A DNA stretch of 64,000 nt. Origin: Prorocentrum cordatum. Its lineage: Eukaryota; Sar; Dinophyceae; Prorocentrales; Prorocentraceae. Positions within the stretch are counted from its first letter, which is position 1; each line of letters starts with the position of its first letter. A program made the translations under genes and the position numbers. This document shows positions 9,001-18,807 of this stretch, in pieces. The notes beneath the pieces are model-generated. The model saw only the letters and a program-made list of their open reading frames with translations, was not told the DNA's origin and ran no database searches. Location: assembly GCA_963575745.1 (NCBI GenBank), contig CAUYUJ010019920.1, positions 18,025 through 82,024 of the forward strand. Direction: 5' to 3'.

Positions 9001-11440
9001 GGCCCGTGAGGTCGCGAGGAAAGAAGTATTCAAGGATGCTTGGGCCGCGGACCCGTTGGCGACGGTCGACATGGAGGGGGGGCCGGTGCCCCACACGTAC
9101 AAGGAGTGGCTGGAGGCCATTGGGCGGCCTACGCGGTGGGTCGACGAGTACATGCTCGCAGCCATGGCCAACCGGATGGAGAGGAACATCACGGTGTTCT
9201 TGTGGGAGAGCGGCAAGTGGGAAAAAGGCTGGGTCATCCCGCCCTACAGCGCCAAGATCGCTCAAAAAGCAAGGCAGCACTCCCCAGTTACCGTGTGCCT
9301 GAAAGACAAGCACTACTACGGCTTGCTCGTGGACGGCGAGGTGCCCAAGGAGTGGGGGGACCCTCCCCTTCAGGAGAGGGCTTCGTCCGCGTTGCGTGGC
9401 TGCGGCTGGATGCCTTCCACCCCGCAGAGCGGCAGGGCGACGGAGACCAGCGCTGGCCCCCCCGAGGGAGGGGCAGCAGCGGCAGGGATGCCAGGGACAC
9501 CCGTCAGCATGGCGACGGCCGGGCAGCAGGACTGCGAGGCAAAGAGGGAGCAGGAGCAGGACGAGAGGAAAGGAGGCAGCAGCTCCCCAGAGGTGAAGCG
9601 ATGGATGCCGGCCACTCCTGGCACTGCCGGTCGGCCCTCCGCTCCAGCCAGCACCGCAAGCTGGACACAGCGGAGCCCAGAGGGAGTGAGGAGGAGGTTG
9701 AGGGAGAAGCAGAGGCCGAGGACGAGGAGTGAGGAAGGGGTGCCTGAGGAGGCAGCTGAGGATGGCAACTTGACCTGTCAGCGGCAGCCCCGAGGAGGAA
9801 AAGGAGGAGGAGGAGGAAGAGAAGGAGGGACAGCAGCAGCCGCCGCACCAGCAGCAGCCGCTGCCGCAGCAGCCGCCGCAGCTGCCTCGTCGAGGGAAGG
9901 CTGGATGCCAGCCACGCCAGGAACTGCCAGCTTGCCGCTCGCCCTCCCTAGTGGTGCCGAGGATAGGCCGGTACCCAAAGGGATCAGCACCACCATTGCG
10001 GATGGGCTGGAGGAGCTCCGAGGAATGGAGGAGGAGGAGGAAGAGCAGGAAAAGGAGGAAGAGGCAGCTGGGACCGCGCCCCCGCCCGCAGGACGGCTCT
10101 CGAGCTGGCGCTGCCCTATTTGCATCGCGGTCCCATGGATCGCCGAAGCCCCCAAGTGGAAAGGTGTGTATGCCAGGAAAGCCACGCACCTACGGAAGGC
10201 GCATCCTGAGGAAGCGGTGGCGCTGCTGAGGAACCGGGCGCCGCCGCCGACCCTCATCGAGGCCACGACGGAGCTCCCTCCGGCGCAGAGGGAGTGGACA
10301 TGCGGACTGTGCGAGGCGGGACTCCCCACCTTGGGGCGGGCGCAGGGGAGGTTGAGCAGGAGGAGCCATTGGCAGAAGTGTCACGACGACGTGTCGTTTG
10401 AGGAGTTTTGCAGGAAGGTGGTCACGAAGCGGAACCTGGCGGTGCAGCAGGAGCGGTTCCCCGAACACGCCCTCGTGGCGCTGCCGTACCGGGGCCACGC
10501 CGAACACGTGGAGTACAGGAAGGACGGCACTCGCGTGACCATGACGCAGTTCAGATGCAAGAGGTGCCTGTTCGCGGTGGCGGGCGCCAGCGTGGCCTCC
10601 AAGCAGCTCTGGCATGGGCTTTCATGCGAGCAGAACCGCCACTACACGCTCACGGACAGCAACGCGCGCTCGCAGCTGCGGGAATGGTGGCTCGAAGTGC
10701 GGAAGGCTGGGGAGGAGGAGGAGACTTTGAGGAAGCTGGAGTGGGACAAGGAGTTCTTGATCTTCTTGGTCGATGACTGGTGCCCGGTTGCGCACACGTA
10801 TGCACCCTACAGGAGACGTCCCGGTGAGGGTGCCGAAGAGTACAGGGAGCGCACGAGCCACGTGCGAGCCCAAGCACTGGCGCACAGGATCAAGTACAGG
10901 CGGAAGCATTGGAATCCCAGACAATCACGAAAGAAGGAGGCGGCCAAAGGTTGCAGGGCGCCGGCAAAGCATGAGGAGGACCAGGAGGAGGCCGGAGCGC
11001 CGGTGCGGAGGCAGAGGAAAAGAGAGGAGGCTCCGAGCACCAGTGCAGAGGCAGGAGGAAGTAAGAGGAGGCAAAGGAGACAGGAGGAGGTCAGAGGACC
11101 CGCGAGGAGACACAGGAGGAAGGCGCCTGCAAAGCATGAGGAGGACCTGGAGGAGGCCGGAGCGCCGGCGCGGAGGCAGAGGGAAAGAGAGGAGGCTCCG
11201 AGCACCAGTGCAGAGGCAGGAGGAAGTAAGAAGAGGCAGAGGAGACAGGAGGAGATCAGAGGACCCGCGAGGAGACACAGGAAGAAGGAGGAGGCTGAGC
11301 CACCTGCGAGAAGACAGGAGGACGCCGTGGCACCAGCGAGCACGCTGCGGAGGCCACCGCAAGAGGAAGCACCAGAGAGGAGGAAGAGGCAGAGGCTACC
11401 GAGCAGGCCAGGGTGGGGTTGCAAGGCACCCCGATCCTGA
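6059..11440 (+). CDS. LINE-A ORF1: large protein with OTU-type cysteine protease and CCHH/CCHC zinc fingers
   Basis: 1793 residues from ATG at 6059 to TGA at 11438-11440. Residues about 35-60 form one hydrophobic, membrane-like segment, followed by Lys/Asp- and Glu/Arg/Lys-rich coiled or disordered sequence to about 900. An OTU fold follows: NGDCGVRA with candidate nucleophile Cys946, a WVDEYMLAAMA helix, and DKHYYGLLV with candidate His1085. Then come Ala/Pro-rich linkers with three repeats of WMPATPGTA type. Three zinc-finger-like motifs start near 1352 (CPIC..H..H), 1415 (CGLC..CH) and 1498 (CKRC..H..C). A duplicated Arg/Glu-rich tail ends the protein. The OTU family cleaves ubiquitin; zinc fingers suggest RNA/DNA binding as for LINE ORF1 proteins. 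The start could lie further downstream. Confidence 0.8.
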   Translation: MVVKTCENVAGSRHDLNLNLLKGNLSVVAGPIGVRIAGLAVVGWVFSLAMFLWVIYNFACWWTSLAANLIQRVVGRAGHAKDKDKDENKDKDADKMKYVLSARFCGGQRFPYRRLRSHKEAIPALLVYVGKQQNMSGGGKKRAMRQRKRRKRRRRRKEFRDVVHEGSGDPGVVRDAVKIGTGRAHEVAEKQDEEEQRKDQEGKHEEAEKHQEEGQREEREGKKGLRRKAKNKSWWKGARARKAARELRGGPEESEAEESQPKDGVRLPDHRLRGGAQGSAVTAQQRAEKQLLEQLAALLQGFSREVESDRGQAGVGKKEESTRSQRGDAQRGRQQAQPDSQNSQRKRERQRRRKEGSDLLNALTTVVERVQRSGDTGTLLQRLRMIVEAATRGTLGSIGGEAELKGPTPPAPAAGKGGAREGGSKGGGKGGKGKGGEKAGGNKGSQIGGGGREDLDAPQQSWAQRLKTQQEGTGEWKTMARGRPNLRLWPGDWPPEQALVAPQVEKLMEQGRKTEVTRAKLILDHSAGQVDSMRMLAKSYSMTEKIAVVLGWQKGQEEEAQKGEEEKWLRILGLGGQPKLAKLRVAPLVSEAGLPDLGQPTQAARGELGEKSTVHEVEVEAVRVMMVREFMEERAWEAAVRRPASIFLTYAKDKNILHTYRWNAQNKSGSQETVSIVGYAKVPKDSVPAVLATSGQRGIFVERLSNSGARPTVEWCYQQEEEEAKEYLQRALRGDRGEGLAFRMGGRSQLGVRLPQGEDLALKRKIEVVVSGAPKQWGASEIIRFLKDQGWEEAEVKGYPAGRRGWVVSTVPPAGGAATGIGYTLAAAGAKVITVSRLAKTHRAPVTQSIEYAGGGIRSDLLKKAEEPQQQAARGAQQRKDEDKKKEEEEAREGRMEAEEERKTEDAGKRKEDGTAAKPQEKKTKIGDATHPMGGTLWDLGGNGDCGVRACCGVWGIMQGRNKEDIRRKIQDEAAQFRFSVAREVARKEVFKDAWAADPLATVDMEGGPVPHTYKEWLEAIGRPTRWVDEYMLAAMANRMERNITVFLWESGKWEKGWVIPPYSAKIAQKARQHSPVTVCLKDKHYYGLLVDGEVPKEWGDPPLQERASSALRGCGWMPSTPQSGRATETSAGPPEGGAAAAGMPGTPVSMATAGQQDCEAKREQEQDERKGGSSSPEVKRWMPATPGTAGRPSAPASTASWTQRSPEGVRRRLREKQRPRTRSEEGVPEEAAEDGNLTCQRQPRGGKGGGGGREGGTAAAAAPAAAAAAAAAAAASSREGWMPATPGTASLPLALPSGAEDRPVPKGISTTIADGLEELRGMEEEEEEQEKEEEAAGTAPPPAGRLSSWRCPICIAVPWIAEAPKWKGVYARKATHLRKAHPEEAVALLRNRAPPPTLIEATTELPPAQREWTCGLCEAGLPTLGRAQGRLSRRSHWQKCHDDVSFEEFCRKVVTKRNLAVQQERFPEHALVALPYRGHAEHVEYRKDGTRVTMTQFRCKRCLFAVAGASVASKQLWHGLSCEQNRHYTLTDSNARSQLREWWLEVRKAGEEEETLRKLEWDKEFLIFLVDDWCPVAHTYAPYRRRPGEGAEEYRERTSHVRAQALAHRIKYRRKHWNPRQSRKKEAAKGCRAPAKHEEDQEEAGAPVRRQRKREEAPSTSAEAGGSKRRQRRQEEVRGPARRHRRKAPAKHEEDLEEAGAPARRQREREEAPSTSAEAGGSKKRQRRQEEIRGPARRHRKKEEAEPPARRQEDAVAPASTLRRPPQEEAPERRKRQRLPSRPGWGCKAPRS

Positions 11441-11521
11441 AGGTGCTGGGGGGGCACGGCTACCGCAGCGCGCCCCCCGCCGGTAGCTGGAGGGTGGGTT
11501 CGAAACCTTGAAGAGGATGGG

Positions 11522-11545
11522 GACGTGGAGCCGCACCCGGGCCCT
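11522..11545 (+). other. 2A-like (ribosome-skipping) motif at the ORF1/ORF2 junction
   Basis: The frame that begins directly after the ORF1 stop reads EEDGDVEPHPGP here. This is the 2A consensus D-(V/I)-E-x-N-P-G-P with Asn replaced by His. It sits immediately before the endonuclease, where a 2A peptide would release the endonuclease/RT from an ORF1 polyprotein. 2A-like peptides are known in several non-LTR elements. The N-to-H change may weaken or abolish skipping. Confidence 0.6.
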
Positions 11546-14500
11546 GCGTCAAAGAAGGGGCGGCCGTGGGCCACGACGTGGACGGTCAACGTAGGGCTGG
11601 GAGAGACATCGTGGCAGGCGCTGGAGGCGGCGAGCCAGACAGAAATAGATGTTGTATTCTTGCAGGAGGTGGGGCTCACGGACCAGGATTGCGCCGCATT
11701 CGAGGCCCGCGCGCGCAAGTTCGGCTACAGGAGCTACTTTTCGGGAGGCGCCGTGGCTCAATCGACGGGGCCCCACCAGGCAGGCAGACCCACTGGTGGG
11801 GTTTGCCCGTTGGTGTCCAAGGCGCTGCGCTCCCGGCAGCTGGACCACCTGGTGGGCGAGGACGCGCAAGCGGTGGCGGTGCGGGTCGAGGACCTGATCA
11901 CGGTCAACCTCTACCAGCCTCCCGGCAAGGCCAGGGACGAGGCTATGTCGTTCGTGTTGGGGCTGCTGGAGACGCTGAGCCGTAAGCACACCTGGTGCAT
12001 TGCGGGCGACTTCAACGACGAGCCCGGGGAGAATCTGCTGTGGGATCTGCTCCGAGAGGAAGGGGCGTGTCTCCGGACGGCGCTGGATGACAGAGGAGGC
12101 TGCGTTCCGACGCGCTGGGAGGGGCGCAGGTGCATCGACTATTACATAGCCTCGCACCCGACGAGCTGTGACCAGCCGGCGTTGGAGGACATTTCGTTCA
12201 AGGACCACCGGGTTGTCGCTGCCCAGCTGCAGGTGGTCCGGGGCGACAGGGGCATGCGTGAGCCGGTTTGCATTCTGGGCAGGTCGGCCAATTTGGGCTG
12301 CCCGGGACACGTGGAACCAGAGCGATGGTGTCAACTGCAGCGGGAGGTCTATGCGACCATGGCTCCGCCAAGTCTCCCAGCTATGGAGGAGCCCCGGGAC
12401 ATGGACGCCATGCAGAAACAGGTGGACGACGTGTGGAAGCAGACGTCTCTCTACCTCGAGCACTTCTTCAGGAGCACGATGAGGAGGGCTATGGAGGAGG
12501 CAGGAAACGAGGCGGAAAGCATCCGAGGATGGAGCATCAGGAAGAACACGCAGACGTTTCGGTACCAGGAGCACAGGTTCGGGGAATGTGACGACCCGCA
12601 CACGTCGGCGTGCATCCAGCAGCTTGACAACCTGCGCGGGCGGATGCGGCACATGCAGTGGCTGCAAAGGAAAGGCCCCGAGGAGAGCGCCGAGGGTCGA
12701 ATGCTCGAAAAGAGAATCCGCGAAGGGCTGACGAAGCATCGGCTGGTGAGGTTGAAGGAGGTCGAGGCGAAGTTGGCGGAGCTCCGGAAGCAGCGGAGGC
12801 AGGGCCGCATCGACAGGTGGCGCAACCGTCTGCGAGGGTCGCTCAGGGCATGCTGCGCCTGGGTGGAAGGCGGCCGCACGATTCCACCGACGGGCGTGCA
12901 CGCAGAGGGGAAGGAGGAGGAGGCCAAGGGCGAGGAGCAGGAAGGGAGGACGAGGAGCGAGGAGGACGAGGCCAGGGAAGACAGCGCCACGGAGCAGGAA
13001 GCGCTTGCACTGCTGGCGCGGCACTGGAGGAAAGTCTGGGGGCGCGAGCTTGCGCCGCAGGAGGAATGGCAGCAACGGGTCGAGGACACGCTGCCGCCTG
13101 CGTCGGAGGAGATCTGGCGACCCGTGTGTCCCATGGAACTGCGGGGCGCCATGGGCAGGCTACAGGGATCCGCTCCTGGAGCTGACGGCTGGCACGGAGA
13201 TGAGCTCGCTTCGCTCTACTGCCCTGCGGTGGTCCACCACCTTGCTGACGTCTTCAATTTTATGCTGGACCAGGGCTGCGTGCCCACAGAGTGGCGCAAG
13301 GCACGGCAAGTAATGCTCCCAAAGGAGGGCAAAGGGAGGAGAAAGAAGGATGGGAGCATAGCTGTGCAGGCGCTGCGACCCATCACCATCTTGAGCTGCT
13401 GGTGGCGCCTGCTCGGCAGCGTGCTGCTGCGGTCCCCCGACGCCCAAGCGTGGCAGAGGAAATGGTGGAGGGAGGAGGCAGTTGGAGGACGCAAGGCTGG
13501 AGAGGTGTACATGCCGCTCATGTGCCTCATCGACTGGTACCACCAGGGTGACTTCATCGCGTCCTATGACTACACGTTGGCTTTCGACCAGACCGACCCC
13601 AAACTGGCAGTCGCGGTGTTGAGGAAGCTCGGGTGCACGCGCGCGGTCGCCGCTATCCTGGAACAGGTGTGGACCGGACAGCTCCGGTACTTGCAATACC
13701 AAGGAGTCACACTCAGGCAGCCGGAGGAGGTGGGCACCTCGCTGCCCCAGGGCGACCCGTGGTCCATGATAGCTATGGTGGCGGTCCTACACCTGCCGAT
13801 CACCGCCATCGTGGCGCGCTTCCCTGGGACGGAGCTCTCCTGCTTCGTGGACGACAGGTCGTGGAAGTCCAGCACCGCGCAGGAGCTGCTGGCAGTTGGT
13901 GAGGAGGTGGAGGAAGTGGTCGCTCGTCTTGGGCCTCAAGGAGAACGAGGCGAAGTCCCAGCACGCCCACCGGACGGCCGCGGGCAGGAAGCAGCTGCTC
14001 AAAGCAGGCGTGCCGGACGCCACGGTGACGGACGCTCCAGAGATCCTCGGGGTGGGCTTCTGCAAGGGGACCGGCCGCCAAGGAGGAAGAGGAAGGAAGT
14101 ATACCAGGAAGGAGGAGACGAGGCTGAGGAGGGCCAAGGTGATGCTCGAAAAGAGTGCGAGCCTGCCAGTCTGCAGAAGGATGAAGGAGGCGACGATGGC
14201 AAGCAAGGCGCTGGCAGTCGCCGAGTACGGCTGGATCGACAGGCAGATGAACAAGAGGGACGAGACGCAGCTACAGGCGGCGATCGTGAGGGCGAGGCAG
14301 GAGCCCAAAGCAGGGAGCCCCCACCTCCGGGCCATCTTCCGCGGCCACCGGCTCAGTGTCAGGTGCCGCCTGCTGACGACTGCCTTCATGGCAGCGTGGC
14401 GCACCCTCTGCAAGGACCAGCGGCGGGCCACGCTGGGAACCTGGAGGAGGCAGGAGGGATGCTCTGGCCGGATCCACGCTCTCCTGCAGGGCTGCGGCTG

Positions 14501-15146
14501 GCAGGAACGCGCCGAGTGGGAGTGGAGGCACCCAGTCACGGGCGTCATTCTCAGCCTGAGCAAGGGCAGCGAGCACTGGTCTGAGTGCAAAGGACGCCTC
14601 GAGCACGTGCTCCGGGAAGGCTGGCGCGCGAACCTATTCGGGAGGTGGCGGGGGCAGAGCCGCATCGACTCGTCTCTGTGCCGGTTCGAGCAGTACGACG
14701 AGCGGCGCTGCAAAGCCGCGAGGCTTCTGGCAGAGGGCAGCACGCACGCGGCCAGCGTGATGTCTGGAGCCTTCGTCTCGCCGGCGCACCTGCAGGCGGC
14801 GAAGGGCAGAGAGGAGAGAGGAGGAGGAGGAGGAGGAGGAGGAGGAGGAGGAGGACAACGACGAGAAGGGCGGGCAGCAGTGCAGGAGCATTGCCCCCGC
14901 TGTGGGAGGGACGAGGCGCCGGACTTCGAGCACGTGGTCTGGCGCTGCGAGGCGGAGATCAGGCCCGTAGGCCGGCCACAGGATGCGCTGCAGCGGCGCC
15001 TCCTCTGGCCGACTGGCCTGAAACGCAGGAAGGAGGTGGACGCCGGCCTGCTGTGGCGGGCCGTCGCCATACGCAAGGCGATCCTGGAGGAGCGCCGCGG
15101 CAGGAGGCCGGCCGAAAGCGCCGGCAGCGCGCCCCCGGGGAGCTGA
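11525..15146 (+). CDS. LINE-A ORF2: AP-like endonuclease, reverse transcriptase and CCHC zinc knuckle (one frameshift)
   Basis: The endonuclease (EEP fold) has VVFLQEV (~11660), TVNLYQPP, AGDFNDEP (~12005), RCIDYYIASH (~12130) and FKDHRVV (~12200). The reverse transcriptase follows: APGADGWHGDEL (~13170), palm motif A SYDYTLAFDQTDP (~13560), motif B SLPQGDP (~13740) and motif C CFVDD (~13840). All catalytic Asp residues are present. Between about 13905 and 13925 the frame moves by one base; the frame starting LVRRWRKW..LGLKENEAKSQ then continues to the stop at 15146. It contains a poly-Gly run and HCPRCGRDEAPDFEHVVWRC (~14890), a CCHC knuckle typical of LINE C-termini. The frame opens directly after the ORF1 TGA with no obvious own ATG, so translation probably depends on ORF1. 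The frame change could be decay or an assembly error. Confidence 0.85.
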
Positions 15147-15640
15147 GGGCAGGACGAAGAGGTAGAGGAAGTGAGGAGCCAGAGGGAGAGGTTGAGGGAG
15201 GGCGAAGGTATAGGAGGAAGAGGAGGTAGAGGCAGAGGAGAAAAGACTTGCAGGGAGGAGAGAGGGAGAGGAGGAAGAAAGGAAGCATTTTCACATATGT
15301 GCACTGTTATGAAGTTGCAGTGTACATCATTCAAGCTTGTGTGTGTCGCCGGCTCCCATGAGCGCGACTTGTTGACCACTTCCGCCGAGAGGGCGGTGCA
15401 GCTCGACTTGCAGCGCGACTTGCTGACCTGCAAATTCGGAAAACAAAAGAGCCCTCGCCGCGCCCGGGGGATGGTGGTTAGGTAAACGGATTCTGCAATC
15501 TCAGCATATTCTCTGTGATTCTGTCGAGAACTGAAAAAAAAGAGCCGAAACAAGAAAAAACACAGAAGAAAAAAAAAACATACAAAACAACAGCCTGCCA
15601 TCAAACAACAAAAAAACAACAACAAACACACAAAAAAAAT
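15147..15640 (+). other. LINE-A 3' region ending in A-rich sequence
   Basis: No further reading frame is recognised. About 15150-15290 is purine-rich. From about 15530 to 15640 the plus strand is A-rich, with several A(6-10) runs separated by C or G, consistent with a degraded poly(A)-type 3' end of a plus-strand retrotransposon. Unique-looking sequence resumes after 15640. Confidence 0.5.
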
Positions 15641-15669
15641 GTTCGTAGCATGCGAAGCGCAGTTTTATT

Positions 15670-15731
15670 CTCACGCGGACCGAGGAAGCGAGTGCTGGGA
15701 GAGAGGGGAGGGCACGATTTGTCCGCGTGAG
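15670..15731. repeat. Inverted repeat, 11-bp perfect arms
   Basis: CTCACGCGGAC (15670-15680) and its reverse complement GTCCGCGTGAG (15721-15731) are separated by a 40-bp purine-rich loop. It is isolated and of unknown meaning, and lies just beyond the A-rich end of LINE-A. Confidence 0.6.
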
Positions 15732-16686
15732 TGCCTTCGTGGACCCCTGAACTCTTGCTGCAAGCACCGTTTGGGGATGATTCCTGATTACGGAAAAGCG
15801 AAGCCAGCGGATGATATGTCGCACATCCACCACTAGGGGCAATGCAAATGTAAAGTGATGCTGTTGTTCCCCTTTTTTCGTGCCCAAGAGGGCCGTAAAT
15901 GCGGTTGCTTCGCTTGCAATGCATAATCCCAGATTGGTCAGCGCATATACGTAGAGCGTGTCAATTCCCACGTGGTGGGATAAAATGTTCTTCAGAGTAC
16001 GTGTGTACAATCCCCTGCGGACCGAAATTACCACAATCCCCTGCAGACCGAAATTGCTACAATCCCCTGCGGGCCGAAATTGTTCGTTTTTGCGTTGAGT
16101 CAGCCAGCGCAGATCATTTCCCGAGGGGCCAGAGGAAGAAGAATTCGTGGCTCACGACTGGCCTTCTATCGGTCGCGAGACCTTGGGTTCGACAGTTGTC
16201 TTATCCAAAGCCACAGCGTAGCGGACAACACCCGATCACATCGCGCGGAACGGCGCTGCCGTGTGGCTCAGGAATGCCAGCCGGCGTAGTGGTAGACCCC
16301 CTTGCGGCGTTGGACGGAGTGGGCTCCGATGGATTCGAGGACAGGGCTGCCCAATCGTGCTCTTTTCTTCTCATTGGGTGCCTGACGTACACTCTAGTTT
16401 CCGCATGGTGGTAGGTTTCCAGGTTTCCAAAAACAATGCATTGTTGCATTAACATGTGTCGAGCCGTGCGCTCAGTGTCCCGCGCTCCCTTTTTTGCACG
16501 TGCGCACGCGCATGTGAACTGGGTGGCGCGCCGACGGGTTTGGGGGTGGATTGGGGATGGCTTCCTAAACGGCAGCAGGCTTTGAAGTTGGAGGGCTTCT
16601 GAGAAGCGCTACTCCGCCTAAGGACCCCCCCCACCCCCGCCCCGCCCTCGCTGCCGCGCCGCAGGGAGCATGTGTGTTGAGAAGCT
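15732..16686. other. Intergenic; contains one copy of the 26-bp CCCCTGCGG repeat
   Basis: From 16007 to 16083 there are three 26-bp units (acaatcccctgcggaccgaa + attgct), the same family as at 23.97 kb and 32.3-32.9 kb. The rest has no recognisable gene. No TATA-like or other promoter signal that I could defend precedes the ATG at 16687. Confidence 0.55.
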
Positions 16687-18193
16687 ATGTCCGACAGCCT
16701 GAAGGACAGTGCTGGCGCCGACCCTCTGGACGACGTAGCCGAGCGCCTTCCCAGGAGTCTTGGCGTCGACCCGTTGCGCGCCATCGCCAGCCACGAAGGG
16801 TTGTCCGACATTTTGGATGACGTTGGGGTTGCGGACGTCGACGTCGGACAGCCTAGTGATCCTCTCTCTGTCATCAGAAGCCGCTTACCACGGCAACCCA
16901 AATCCGAAGTAGTCGCTTCAGTTGACCGTGACATATTGGATGCTGTGGATGGCGATTGCGTTGATTCAGGTTGCGGCCGCCATGGCGGTGATAGAGCACA
17001 TGATGCGACGGGTCATGGAGGAGAAACCGACGTCACTACACCAAAGCCCGATCGTGCTCGACTTGCGAGAAAAATCAAAGGGGTACGTGCCGAAGTTCGA
17101 GCCGAACTTCTTTGTCGCATTACCGCTGCCCAAAACTCTTCGTCCATTTTGCGGAAATCATTGGCCAGCTCTTCCAATACATTCAACCAACTCCAAAGCG
17201 AGGCTGGACAACTGTTTGGAGGCCACGCAGGCATCGCAGCCACCGCTGCGCCGCAGAAGCTTGCCGTGCGCAAGCCTACCGCTGCTCAACTATTAGAAGC
17301 CCGATGCCAACTTGCTTGCGTTTCTTTGTCTGGCAGGATCGCAACGGCACATACGTCCGTTGTTATTGCATCAATGTTGCCCCGGTTACTGGATGCTGAG
17401 GACAGCCATGCGATTGCTGGCCTCATCACGCCCGATTTCGTCAGGGCCGCCCGCATCAACGGCGCGAACTTGTGGTGCGACCGACAACATGCAGCTATAT
17501 CTCAATGGGTTGACGCAGACAGGGATCGACACCGCTCTTCCTTGGCAGTTTTGACTTGGATGTGGGATGAGACGGTCCAGCGCGGGCAGATGACAAGTCA
17601 GAACACCCGGTTGCCTTTGACGTCAGAGTACCTGGCTGCACGGAGAAACGGCGAGTCAGTGAAGGGGATTGCAATGTCGATCATGCAACAGTCTGGGCAG
17701 CTATTGATTCACGATGTAAACGAAGATCGGACCGTCTTAAATGAGCCAATCGTGTGCCCGCTGGTGGCGATGGGCAGTCTGCGTGTCCACGCCTTGCTTG
17801 ATGCGATTTCCTTGCACATGCCGTTCAATGCATTGCTAAAGCCGTTGAGGGACATGGAGAATACGGAGTGTTGCGAGTTCTTGATTGGAGACCGTGCGTC
17901 TTCCAACCTTCTTCTTGAGAAAGCGGAGGCGGCGGCTTGCTGCAGCGGGCAGCGCAGAGGTATGTCGTGCGTGCTCGTTGACTGCGCGGCCCACGTGGTC
18001 CACACCTGCAACGGTTGCCAGGGCGTCGCGGCCGACAAGTGGTACGGGCATCCCCCGGCTGGCGCCCCGGGTGGCGAGCATGCAGCACTTGCAGGGGGGG
18101 CTGCAGCAGTCGATGCTAAGCCCCCTGCCTTGGTCACCTCTTTGGTTCGCATCGGGCACTTGTTTGAGTTATTCAATTTTATAAAGACGCTTC
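16687..18193 (+). CDS. Orphan gene A, exon 1 (transposase-like features, weak)
   Basis: An open frame from ATG 16687, acidic at the N-terminus. It stays open to a stop at 18243, but the last residues look non-coding, and I favour a splice donor at about 18194 (C|GTACTT). No family is firmly recognised. Residues about 400-440 contain FLIGDRASSNLLLEKA and, 20 residues on, CAAHVVHTC. This resembles the D..(A/S)SN and CxxH signature of RNase-H-like hAT-type transposases, and a WMWDET motif lies upstream near residue 295. The resemblance is short and could be chance. Codon use is even and GC-rich, unlike the repeat-derived frames nearby. Confidence 0.6.
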
Positions 18194-18807
18194 GTACTTG
18201 CCTAGATATCACATGCCTTCGGCCCGCGCCGCTGCCGTGCTAGCGCCGCGGCTTGCGGGCACCGTTCGTTGGGACTTTGCGGGAAAGCAGGGGCGCCTCG
18301 GGGTTCGCGGGGCTCATCGGGTTCAAAAAAGGTTTGCGGGGCTCATGGGGCTCATCGGGCTCCCAGGGCTGATCGGGCCCACAGGTCTCACGGGGCTCAC
18401 GGGGTTCGTCGGGCTCGCAGGGGTCCCCGGCCTCATTGGGCCCGTCGGTCTCATAGGAGTCGCGGGGCGCTTTGGTCTCATTGGGCTCATAGGGTTCGTG
18501 AGGCTCATAGGGCTCGAAGGGCTCATAGGCTCAGAGGGCCCATAGGGTTCTTGGGGCCGCGGCCCGCGCGCGCCCACCCTGCGCGCAGGGCGCGGCGGTG
18601 GAGATTAGTGGACGAGTCGTTGGTGTATCATCGCGGGCGCCCGCCGGAGGACCCGCAGCGGTGCTAAGTCGGAGCGCCCATCAGATCCTGTGGGCGCCCC
18701 CCCTCTCTCCTGCCCCTCTTGCTCCCCCATCCTGCTCCTCCTCCTCGCGCGGGGGCCCCGCCAGGATCAGACGGCAGCACGCCGCGCTAACTTTCGGCGG
18801 AATGCAG
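18194..18807 (+). other. Probable intron of orphan gene A, containing a GGGCTCATC minisatellite
   Basis: Proposed donor C|GTACTT at 18194. Proposed acceptor aatgcag|TG ending at 18807, with a branch-like GCTAAC about 20 bases before it. Both are phase 1, so the frames on either side join. An alternative acceptor is CCGCCAG ending at 18764. Inside, 18305-18545 is a degenerate minisatellite of 9-12-bp units around GGGCTCATCGGG. The same wording makes up the array at 32060-32285. Confidence 0.45.

Larger units (their letters stand above)
6059..15640 (+). mobile_element. LINE-A: non-LTR retrotransposon with OTU protease ORF1 and endonuclease/RT ORF2
   Basis: A nearly complete non-LTR element. 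It comprises a 1793-codon ORF1 (OTU protease, zinc fingers), a 2A-like junction, ORF2 (AP-like endonuclease, reverse transcriptase, C-terminal CCHC knuckle) and a 3' region ending in A-rich sequence (about 15530-15640). Only two lesions are visible: a TGA between the two frames and one single-base frame change after the RT palm. This suggests a fairly young copy. No LTRs or target-site duplication were identified. OTU and Ulp1-type proteases are known in some LINE lineages; the clade here is not assigned. Confidence 0.85.

Noticed and set aside
8318-10189. 623-codon minus-strand frame over LINE-A ORF1
   Set aside because: Antisense shadow of the OTU-containing frame; Leu/Pro/Ser-rich by codon complement.
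11490-11520. tRNA B-box-like GGTTCGAAAC
   Set aside because: It lies inside the LINE-A reading frame and no cloverleaf can be built around it.
13549-15631. 614-codon minus-strand frame over the RT
   Set aside because: It is antisense to clear endonuclease/RT coding sequence and has no domain.
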